Position numbers and translations under genes: made by a program
Notes under the pieces: model-generated
The model's database searches: none
Told to the model about the DNA's origin: nothing
Seen by the model: only the letters and a program-made list of their open reading frames with translations
DNA from: Streptosporangium subroseum
GTDB taxonomy: Bacteria; Actinomycetota; Actinomycetes; Streptosporangiales; Streptosporangiaceae
Assembly: GCF_900188345.1 (NCBI RefSeq)
Contig: NZ_FZOD01000016.1
Location: 1-64,000, forward strand
Length of the DNA: 64,000 nt
Direction: 5' to 3'
Part shown: positions 39,625 through 47,466 of the stretch, one piece after another
Layout: each line of letters opens with the position of its first letter
How positions within the stretch are numbered: position 1 is the first letter of the stretch

Positions 39625-39684
39625 TCGCAGCAAGCGATCGCTCGGTAGACCCAGAAAGATACGGATATTTCCGTATTGCTGCGA
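39625..39684. promoter_or_regulatory. nested inverted repeats in divergent MFS/dacB region
   Basis: Outer arms TCGCAGCAA (39625-39633) and TTGCTGCGA (39676-39684) enclose inner arms ATACGGA (39659-39665) and TCCGTAT (39670-39676). The inner pair has a 4-base spacer and looks like a repressor operator. Both are exact. Confidence 0.6.
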
Positions 39685-39740
39685 GATTTGTGATCCTCCA
39701 GCATGATCATCGCAGATCCCCTACCCACTTTGGAGAAGCT

Positions 39741-41285
39741 TTGCGGCCTTCGCGAAGAGCGACAATCTCGGTCCTCCTGCTCGCCTGTCTCACCTGGAGC
39801 TCCGCCCCGGCGAGCGCCCTCGAACCCACGTCCGGCGTCACCGACCTGGTCAAAGACCTCGACCAGATCCTCAGCGACGCGCGGCTGACCCCGGCCCAGG
39901 CGGGGGTGGTCGTCAAGAGCGCCGTCTCCGGCGAACAGCTCTACGGCCAGGACGCGGGCAAGGTCCTCACCCCCGGTTCCAACGCCAAGCTGCTGACCTC
40001 CGCCACCGCGATCGACTCCCTCGGCCTGGACTTCCGCTTCACCACGAGCGTGCTGTCCACCGGTCGCAAGGCCGGATCCACCCTCGCCGGCGACCTGTAC
40101 CTCAAGGGCACCGGCGACCCGACCATGCTCGCCGCCGACTACGACGCGCTGGCCGCCCGCGTCGCCGACGCGGGGATCAAGACGGTCGCCGGCAAGCTGG
40201 TCGCCGACGACACCTGGTTCGACTCGGTGCCGCTGGGCACCGACTGGGCCTGGGACGACGAGCCGTACTACTACTCGGCGCAGATCTCCGCGCTGACCGC
40301 CTCCCCCGACACGGACTACGACGCCGGCAGCGTGATCGTCTCGGTCGCCCCCGGATCCGCCGCCGGCAAGCCCGTCAAGGTGTCCACCACCCCCGAGACC
40401 GACTACCTGAACATCGTCAACAAAGCGACCACCGGAACCACGACCAGCGTGTCGATCGAACGGCAGCACGGAACCAACACCGTTCTGATCACGGGGACCG
40501 TCGCGGGCGGCTACGACGAGTGGGTCACCGTGAACGACCCCACCGGCTACGCCGTCTCTCTCTTCCGCAAGGCACTGACCAATCACGGCGTGCGCGTGAT
40601 GGGCTCCACCACTCGTGACGCGACCCCGCAGATCGCGGCCACCGTGGCCTCCCACCAGTCGATGCCGCTGAGCGAGCTCCTCATCCCGTTCATGAAGCTC
40701 AGCAACAACATGCACGCGGAGATCCTGATCAAGTCGGTCGGCCGCAAGGTCTCCGGAACCGGGACCTGGGGCGCCGGGCTCGCCGCCGCCACCTCCTTCG
40801 CCCACGCCAACGGCATGCCCTCGCTGCGCATGCGGGACGGCTCGGGCCTGTCCCGGGGAGAGGGACTCACCCCGGGCGGCATCACGGACCTGCTGATCGC
40901 GCTGCGGTCCAAGCCCTGGTTCTCCACCTGGTACGGCTCGCTGCCGATCGCGGGCGAGCCGGACCGGATGGTCGGCGGCACGCTGCGGAGCCGGATGGCC
41001 GGCACCCCCGCCGCCGGGAACGTCCGGGGCAAGACCGGTTCCCTGACCGGCATCTCGGCCCTGTCCGGCTACGTGACCAGCGCGGACAACGAGCCGCTGG
41101 TCTTCTCCGTGCTGCTCAACCAGTATCTGTCCGCCTCCCCGAAGGACATCGAGGACAAGATCGCCATTCGCCTCGCCCAGTTCAGCAGGACCGCACCCGC
41201 CGACGTGATGAACATCCAGCTCAGGAAGGCCCCGGCGGACGCCCCCGAGATCGAGTGCTCCTGGCTGAAGCCCGCGCAGTGCTGA
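39741..41285 (+). CDS. dacB: D-alanyl-D-alanine carboxypeptidase/endopeptidase (PBP4, S13 family)
   Basis: 514 residues with a signal peptide (ATISVLLLACLTWSSAPASA). The SxxK motif is SNAK at residues 80-83, the second motif is SNN in KLSNNMHAEI, and the third is KTG in RGKTGSLTG. These define class C penicillin-binding proteins that trim or cut peptidoglycan. TTG at 39741 is chosen because GGAG is 5 bases upstream and the signal peptide starts properly. The C-terminus is EIECSWLKPAQC; remnants of this 3' end lie between the two CAP genes downstream. Confidence 0.92.
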   Translation: MRPSRRATISVLLLACLTWSSAPASALEPTSGVTDLVKDLDQILSDARLTPAQAGVVVKSAVSGEQLYGQDAGKVLTPGSNAKLLTSATAIDSLGLDFRFTTSVLSTGRKAGSTLAGDLYLKGTGDPTMLAADYDALAARVADAGIKTVAGKLVADDTWFDSVPLGTDWAWDDEPYYYSAQISALTASPDTDYDAGSVIVSVAPGSAAGKPVKVSTTPETDYLNIVNKATTGTTTSVSIERQHGTNTVLITGTVAGGYDEWVTVNDPTGYAVSLFRKALTNHGVRVMGSTTRDATPQIAATVASHQSMPLSELLIPFMKLSNNMHAEILIKSVGRKVSGTGTWGAGLAAATSFAHANGMPSLRMRDGSGLSRGEGLTPGGITDLLIALRSKPWFSTWYGSLPIAGEPDRMVGGTLRSRMAGTPAAGNVRGKTGSLTGISALSGYVTSADNEPLVFSVLLNQYLSASPKDIEDKIAIRLAQFSRTAPADVMNIQLRKAPADAPEIECSWLKPAQC

Positions 41286-41440
41286 CCGGTCGATGACCGG
41301 CCGATGATACCCCCGACGCCTCTGGGACCACTCTGGTTTACCTGAAACCCACATTAATGTCTGAAATTTCGTGACAACAGCGGTCTATGCCGACAGAATG
41401 CGGAATCCATCCAGCGTCTAATCAATCTGGAGGAACCGAC

Positions 41441-42322
41441 ATGCGTAGACCGCTAGGGGCACTGCTGTGTCTCGGGAGTCTGGTGGCGCTCAGCACGCCG
41501 ATCGCCACCGCCCAAGCCGCAGCAGGTGCCCCGCAGGTCGCGTGCCGGGTGTACGCCGCCAAGCCCTACGTCACAGCCGCCGGAAAGATCCAGGCATCCG
41601 CCGCCCGGCTGGGCTGTGGCAACAACGCATTGGTCCGCATCCGCATCAAACGCGCGGTGGCCGGGACCGACCCGATCGTCAAGAGCGCGGCCAGGAAGGG
41701 CTCCAACGGGCGAGTCACCGTGAAGCTGGGGTGTGCGCCCGGCGTCTACTACGCCACCGCCACCGACTACCGGGGCCACACGAGCACGTCCAAGCCCGTC
41801 CGGCTGGCGTCCTGCACCCCCACGAGCACCCCGGCCCCAACCCCCACGACCACCGCCGCCCCCGCGGCGACCCCCAAACCCACCCCCACGGTCAGCACGA
41901 CCCCCACGACCCCGACGACCCCCGGGGTCGGAACGGCCGAGGAGAACGAGGTCCTGCGGCTGGTCAACATGGAGCGGGCGAAGGGCGGCTGCCAGCCGCT
42001 CAAGCACGACGCGCAGCTCCGCAAGGCCGCCTTCGACCACTCGGCCGACATGGCGGCCCAGAACTACTTCAGCCACACCTCCAAGGACGGCCGTGACTTC
42101 ATGGCCCGCATCCGGGCGGCCGGCTTCACCGGTGGGTCCGGCTGGGCGGAGAACATCGCCGCGGGACAGACGACCCCTGCCTCCGTGATGACCGGCTGGA
42201 TGAACAGCGCGGGCCACAAGGCCAACATCATGAACTGCAAGTTCACGCTCATCGGTGTCGGCCTGGCCAAGGGCACCCAGGGGTACAAGATCTACTGGAC
42301 CCAGGACTTCGCCGCCAGGTAA
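41441..42322 (+). CDS. secreted CAP-domain (SCP/PR1-like) protein, copy 1
   Basis: 293 residues. A signal peptide (MRRPLGALLCLGSLVALSTP...) is followed by a domain of about 95 residues (VACRVYAAKPYVTAAGKIQA ... PVRLASC), a Thr-Pro-Ala linker and a C-terminal CAP domain. The CAP tetrad appears intact: H in YFSHTS, E in WAEN and H in GHKANIM, with the VNMERAKGG opening. CAP proteins are secreted and their enzymatic role in bacteria is not settled. ATG has GGAGGA 6 bases upstream. Copy 2 lies 403 bases downstream. Confidence 0.92.
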   Translation: MRRPLGALLCLGSLVALSTPIATAQAAAGAPQVACRVYAAKPYVTAAGKIQASAARLGCGNNALVRIRIKRAVAGTDPIVKSAARKGSNGRVTVKLGCAPGVYYATATDYRGHTSTSKPVRLASCTPTSTPAPTPTTTAAPAATPKPTPTVSTTPTTPTTPGVGTAEENEVLRLVNMERAKGGCQPLKHDAQLRKAAFDHSADMAAQNYFSHTSKDGRDFMARIRAAGFTGGSGWAENIAAGQTTPASVMTGWMNSAGHKANIMNCKFTLIGVGLAKGTQGYKIYWTQDFAAR

Positions 42323-42354
42323 ACCCCGGCCTTCCCCCCGGGAGACGGCGGAGA

Positions 42355-42404
42355 GTACGGCGACGCCCCCGTGACGGATGACCGTCGCGGGGGCGTCGCC
42401 GTAC
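42355..42404 (+). terminator. terminator after CAP copy 1
   Basis: GTACGGCGACGCCCCCG (42355-42371) pairs exactly with CGGGGGCGTCGCCGTAC (42388-42404). Confidence 0.85.
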
Positions 42405-42448
42405 GAGGTGGCCCCGTCCGTCCCGGCCCCGTCCGGCTCGTGAAGGGC

Positions 42449-42581
42449 TCCGAGCTCGAACGCTCCCGATCGACGTTCCCTGAGTGCTTCTGGCTGAGGC
42501 CCGTGGAGCGCCGCGACCGGTTCATCGTGTGAACGTCTCCGAGCTCGGGTGCCCCTGGCCGAAGCCCGTGGAGCGTTGACC
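42449..42581 (+). pseudogene. two remnants of the dacB 3' end between CAP genes
   Basis: At 42482-42526 GAGTGCTTCTGGCTGAGGCC... and at 42541-42581 GAGCTCGGGTGCCCCTGGCC... align with the last codons of dacB (GAGATCGAGTGCTCCTGGCT... at 41251, encoding EIECSWLKPAQC). Identity is about 75-80% over 40 bases each, including the post-stop bases ACCGG in the first. CTCCGAGCTCG occurs in front of both (42449, 42536). These are leftovers of the duplication that made the second CAP gene. The rest of 42405-42725 is the CAP2 promoter region, itself similar to that of CAP1. Confidence 0.8.
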
Positions 42582-42725
42582 CAACGCAGCCTCTCCTGTG
42601 CACCACTTGAAGCACTTTGGTTTACCCGGAAATCACAGCAACGCCCGGCGTTCCACAGTAAGAGCGATCTATATCTACAGAATGCGAGATCCAACCAGCG
42701 TCCAACCAAATCCGGAGGAACCGAC

Positions 42726-43586
42726 ATGCGTAGACCGCTAGGGGCACTGCTGTGCCTCGGGGGCCTGACGGCACTCGGCACACCGATCGCCACGGCCCAC
42801 GCCGCGGCAGCCCCGCAGGCCGCGTGCCAGGTGCACGCCGCCAAACCCCGTGTCACCGCCGCCGGAACCATCCAAGCCTCCGCCTCCCGCCTGGGCTGTG
42901 ACGACACCGCGCTGCTCCGCATCCACATCAAACGCGCAGTGGCAGGGACCGACACGGTCGTCAAGAGCGCAGCCCAGAGGAGAGCCAACGGGTGGGGCAT
43001 CGCGAACCTGCGGTGCGCTCCCGGCGTCTACTACACCGCCGCCACCGACCGCAAAGGCAACGAGGACAGCTCCAAGCCCGTCCGGCTGTCCTGCACGACG
43101 GACGCCCCTACTCCCACGCTGACTCCCACACCGACGCCCACGCCAACACCGACGCCCAGCGCCGGCACGGCCCTCAAACCCGCTTCGGCCGCCCAGTGGC
43201 CCTCAAGCAAGGAAGAGGCCGAGGTGGTGCGGCTGGCCAACCTCACGCGACAGACGAAAGGCTGCGGTCCGCTCACGCACGACGTACAACTGCACTCGGT
43301 CGCCCAGAACAACTCGAAACACATGGCCGCCACCAACGCCCCTGACCACGAGAACGCACTCGGTCGCATCAGGGCGAGCGGCTTCGCGCCGATGTCGGTC
43401 TGGGGGGAGAACGCCGCGTGGGGCTTTCCCACCCCGAACAAGGTGGTCGATGAATGGATGAAGGAGGACGACGTCCCCACTCAACGGGAGAACATTCTGA
43501 ACTGCGCCTACACCCACGCCGGGGCGGGCCTCGCCTACAACGCCCAGAAGGTCCCCTACTGGACTCTGGTCTTCGCCAAGCGCTGA
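42726..43586 (+). CDS. secreted CAP-domain protein, copy 2 (diverged active site)
   Basis: 286 residues, same architecture as copy 1. The first 14 residues are identical (MRRPLGALLCLGGL differs only in the 13th), then a CQVHAAKPRVTAAGTIQA-type domain, a shorter Thr-Pro linker with repeats of PTPTPT, and a CAP domain. The region is less well kept: the sequence at copy 1 GHKANIMNC is TQRENILNC here, so the second tetrad His is replaced; H is kept in NAPDHENA and E in WGENAA. It is probably no longer able to coordinate the metal of a canonical CAP site. GGAGGA 6 bases upstream of ATG. Confidence 0.9.
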   Translation: MRRPLGALLCLGGLTALGTPIATAHAAAAPQAACQVHAAKPRVTAAGTIQASASRLGCDDTALLRIHIKRAVAGTDTVVKSAAQRRANGWGIANLRCAPGVYYTAATDRKGNEDSSKPVRLSCTTDAPTPTLTPTPTPTPTPTPSAGTALKPASAAQWPSSKEEAEVVRLANLTRQTKGCGPLTHDVQLHSVAQNNSKHMAATNAPDHENALGRIRASGFAPMSVWGENAAWGFPTPNKVVDEWMKEDDVPTQRENILNCAYTHAGAGLAYNAQKVPYWTLVFAKR

Positions 43587-43592
43587 GCCCGG

Positions 43593-43639
43593 ACGGCCCG
43601 CGCCCCCGCGAAGTGAACCTTCGCGGGGGCGCGGGCCGT
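43593..43639. terminator. 20-bp hairpin between convergent CAP2 and ilvC
   Basis: ACGGCCCGCGCCCCCGCGAA pairs perfectly with the segment 43620-43639 around a 7-base loop. It serves both genes. Confidence 0.88.
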
Positions 43640-43707
43640 ACACGTTGGGACACCGCGCGGAGCGCCGGGCACATCGAGGTGCCCGGATCGGCTCGCGGTG
43701 AGTTCCG

Positions 43708-44697
<990 letters not shown>

Positions 44698-44727
44698 TTG
44701 CTTAACCTTTCGGGTTTCCTATGCGAC

Positions 44728-45252
44728 TCACGCGGTCCGGTCGAGGGCCCGCAGAGAACGATCGGTGATGGAACGGGCGCCGCGGCCGATGGCCACCATG
44801 CCCGACTGAACCAGTTCTTTGATGCCGTACGGCTCCAGGACCTTGATGAAGGCCTGCAGCTTGTCCGGCGTGCCGGTGACCTCGATGGTCACCGCGTCCG
44901 AGGCGACGTCGACGCAGCGGGCACGGAACAGGGTGACCAATTCCAGGACGCTCGAACGGTTCTCGGCGTCGGCACGCACCTTGATCAGGGTGAGTTCGCG
45001 CTGCACCGACTGCACCGGGTCGAGCTCCACGATCTTCAGCACGTTGACCAGCTTGTTGAGCTGCTTCGTGACCTGCTCCAGAGGCAGGTCGGCGACGCTG
45101 ACCACGATGGTCATCCGTGAGATGTCCTCGTGCTCGGTCGGCCCGACAGCCAGCGAGTCGATGTTGAACCCGCGGCGGCTGAACAGCGACGCGACGCGCG
45201 CGAGCACGCCGGGCTTGTTCTCCACCAGCACGGAGAGCGTGTGCCTGCTCAT
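44728..45252 (-). CDS. ilvN: acetolactate synthase small (regulatory) subunit
   Basis: 174 residues with an N-terminal ACT domain (TLSVLVENKPGVLARVASLF, RRGFNIDSLAVGPTEHEDIS) that binds valine for feedback inhibition, and a C-terminal ACT-like domain (CVDVASDAVTIEVTGTPDKL). ATG with GGGAGAAG upstream. It lies 82 bases after ilvB and 30 before ilvC. Confidence 0.97.
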   Translation of the reverse strand: MSRHTLSVLVENKPGVLARVASLFSRRGFNIDSLAVGPTEHEDISRMTIVVSVADLPLEQVTKQLNKLVNVLKIVELDPVQSVQRELTLIKVRADAENRSSVLELVTLFRARCVDVASDAVTIEVTGTPDKLQAFIKVLEPYGIKELVQSGMVAIGRGARSITDRSLRALDRTA

Positions 45253-45334
45253 GACTTCTCCCTCAACCGGCGGCCCGCCCGCGCGTGCGCCGGGCCGCTG
45301 TGCCTGTCTGTCCGCTCGCTTCGCTCGCTCACGC

Positions 45335-47071
45335 CTAGTCCTCGCCGTCCCAGACCGGCGCCATGTCGCGCGCGAACTTGATGTCGTCGTTGCTCGTCCC
45401 CGCCGCGACCATCGGCCAGACCATGGCGTCCTGGTGCACGACGAAGTCGATCACGACCGGCACGTCGTTGATCTCCATCGCCTTCTGGATGGTCGCGTCC
45501 ACGTCCTCGGGACGCTCGCACCGGAGACCGACACAACCGTATGCCTCGGCCAGCTTCACGAAGTCCGGAATCCGCTGGGCCGTCTGCAGGTCGCTGTTGG
45601 AGAAACGCTCGTTGTAGAACAGCCTCTGCCACTGCCGGATCATGCCGAGGTTACCGTTGTTGATGATCGCGACCTTGATCGGCACACCCTCGATGGTGCA
45701 GGTGGCCAGCTCCTGGTTGGTCATCTGGAAGCAGCCGTCGCCGTCGATGGCCCAGACCACGCTGTCGGGGCGGCCCATCTTGGCGCCCATCGCGGCGGGG
45801 AGGGCGAAGCCCATCGTGCCAGCTCCCCCGGAGTTGATGAAGGTGCCCGGGTTCTCGTAGCCGATGAACTGGGCGGCCCACATCTGGTGCTGGCCGACGC
45901 CGGCGGTGTAGATGGCGTCGGGACCGACGAGCTCGCTCAACCGCTCCATGACGTACTGCGGGGCGAGGGAGCCGTCCTCGAAGTTGTCATAGCCCAGCGG
46001 GTAGGTCTGCTTGTAGGCGTTGAGTGCCTTCCACCATTCGGTGTAGTCGCCCTTGCGGCCGTCGCCGCGCACCGCCGTGAGGAGGTCGGTGAGAACCTCC
46101 TTGCAGTCGCCCACGATCGGGACGTCCGCGTACCGGTTCTTGGAGATCTCAGCCGGGTCGATGTCGGCGTGGATGACCTTGGCATGCGGGGCGAAGGTGG
46201 ACAGCTGGCCGGTGACGCGGTCGTCGAAGCGGACGCCGAGCGCGATGAGCAGATCCGACTTCTGCAGCGCGCCGACCGCGGACACCGAGCCGTGCATGCC
46301 GGGCATGCCCATGTGCTGCGGATGGCTGTCAGGGAAGGTGCCGCGCGCCATCAGGGTGGTGACGACGGGGATGTCCATCAGCTCTGCGAACTCCAGCAGC
46401 TCCGCCGACGCACCCGCCCGATGCACGCCGCCGCCGACGTAGAGCACCGGCCGCTTGGCCTCGATGATGAGCTTGGCCGCCTCGCGGATCTGCTTGGAGT
46501 GCGGCCGGGTCACCGGGCGGTAGCCCGGCAGCTGCATCACCGGAGGCCACTGGAAGTTCATGGTGGACGTGAGCGCGTCCTTGGAGATGTCGACCAGCAC
46601 CGGCCCCGGACGTCCGGTCGAGGCGATGTGGAAGGCCTCCATGATCGTCCTGGGGATGTCCTCGGGGTCGGTGATCAGGAAGTTGTGCTTGGTGATCGGC
46701 ATGGTGATGCCGGAGATGTCGGCTTCCTGGAAGGCATCCGTGCCGATGGAGCTGCTGACCACCTGACCGGTGATCGCGACCATCGGGACCGAGTCCATGT
46801 AGGCGTCGGAGATGGGGGTGACAAGGTTGGTCGCGCCGGGACCGCTGGTCGCCATGCAGACCCCGACCTTGCCGGTGGCCTGCGCGTATCCCTGGGCCGC
46901 GTGGCCGGCGCCCTGCTCGTGCCGTACAAGCACGTGCCGGACCTTGGCCGAGTCGTAGAGAGGGTCGTAGGCCGGGAGGATGGCACCGCCCGGGATCCCG
47001 AACACGGTATCGACCCCGACCTGCTCCAGCGCCCTCACGAGGGCCTGGGCTCCTGTCATCTGTTCGGTCAT
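45335..47071 (-). CDS. ilvB: acetolactate synthase large (catalytic) subunit
   Basis: 578-residue thiamine-diphosphate enzyme, committed step of branched-chain synthesis. GIPGGAILPAYDPLYDS, the catalytic Glu in VRHEQGAGHAAQGYA, the FAD-binding centre and the ThDP/Mg motif (GDGCFQMTNQELATCTIEG ... NNGNLGMIRQWQ) are all present. ATG at 47071 with AAGGA upstream; the longer frame from 47122 would run through the attenuator. Transcription is controlled by the leader-peptide attenuator at 47109-47227. Confidence 0.97.
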   Translation of the reverse strand: MTEQMTGAQALVRALEQVGVDTVFGIPGGAILPAYDPLYDSAKVRHVLVRHEQGAGHAAQGYAQATGKVGVCMATSGPGATNLVTPISDAYMDSVPMVAITGQVVSSSIGTDAFQEADISGITMPITKHNFLITDPEDIPRTIMEAFHIASTGRPGPVLVDISKDALTSTMNFQWPPVMQLPGYRPVTRPHSKQIREAAKLIIEAKRPVLYVGGGVHRAGASAELLEFAELMDIPVVTTLMARGTFPDSHPQHMGMPGMHGSVSAVGALQKSDLLIALGVRFDDRVTGQLSTFAPHAKVIHADIDPAEISKNRYADVPIVGDCKEVLTDLLTAVRGDGRKGDYTEWWKALNAYKQTYPLGYDNFEDGSLAPQYVMERLSELVGPDAIYTAGVGQHQMWAAQFIGYENPGTFINSGGAGTMGFALPAAMGAKMGRPDSVVWAIDGDGCFQMTNQELATCTIEGVPIKVAIINNGNLGMIRQWQRLFYNERFSNSDLQTAQRIPDFVKLAEAYGCVGLRCERPEDVDATIQKAMEINDVPVVIDFVVHQDAMVWPMVAAGTSNDDIKFARDMAPVWDGED

Positions 47072-47108
47072 CGGCTCGTTCCTTGTGGCTGAGCATGCTT
47101 GACGACAT

Positions 47109-47148
47109 AAAAAATGCCCCATTCCGCCTTGGGAGGCGGAGCTGGGGC
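47109..47148 (-). terminator. attenuator terminator of ilvBNC
   Basis: On the minus strand GCCCC-AGCT-CCGCCT pairs with AGGCGG-AAT-GGGGC and is followed by ATTTTTTA. Upstream, GGCGCGCAGG (in the leader codons, 47181-47190) pairs with CCTGCGCGCC (47149-47158), next to the terminator. Alternatively CGTAGTACTTCGC (leader codons V-V-L-R, 47191-47203) pairs with GCGAAGCACTACG (47160-47172), with one mismatch. These two pairings exclude each other. Confidence 0.9.
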
Positions 47149-47173
47149 GGCGCGCAGGTCGTAGTGCTTCGCG

Positions 47174-47227
47174 TTATCGGCCTGCGCGCCGGCGAAGTAC
47201 TACGAGAATCCCACGGTGATGCTGCAT
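47174..47227 (-). CDS. ilvB leader peptide
   Basis: ATG to TAA gives MQHHRGILVVLRRRAGR. The run I-L-V-V-L contains all three branched-chain amino acids. AAGGTAGAGG lies just upstream. Stalling at these codons would switch the downstream RNA between alternative hairpins and the terminator at 47109-47148. The end RRAG is also found in the cimA leader. Confidence 0.87.
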   Translation of the reverse strand: MQHHRGILVVLRRRAGR

Positions 47228-47466
47228 GCCTCTACCTTGGCCGACGGAGCGTCTCCACGTCAAATTCATGGGACACATATCTCAGAGTCCGAGATACCAG
47301 ATATGGGCGCGAAAGCCTGTCCCATATGAGAAAGCGGAGGTGACAGGCCCCCAGGTCCCCTGGTTCCCGAGCCTCCCCCGGTCCCCAACTTCCCAATCCG
47401 GACGAGTCTGGCACGAACCGTCGGGTTCCGGGCGGACGGATCACCCGGGCGGACGGATGGACGTCG
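47228..47466. promoter_or_regulatory. ilvB promoter region
   Basis: 239 bases between the ilvB leader and the 3' end of the GGDEF-EAL gene. An exact TATCTC-N6-GAGATA inverted repeat is at 47279-47296, within an AT-richer patch (47260-47330). GGGCGGACGGAT occurs twice near 47438 and 47450. No terminator for the GGDEF-EAL gene was seen. Confidence 0.45.

Noticed and set aside
45308..45335. Another copy of the GAGCGAACGGACAGGC repeat (as CTGTCCGCTCGCTTCGCTCG) between ilvN and ilvB
   Set aside because: Similarity to 36339-36415 is limited to a GC-rich simple pattern (CGCTCG) and does not extend; chance is likely.
47109..47227. T-box riboswitch upstream of ilvB
   Set aside because: No T-box antiterminator bulge sequence is recognisable, and a leader peptide with branched-chain codons plus alternative hairpins explains the structure.
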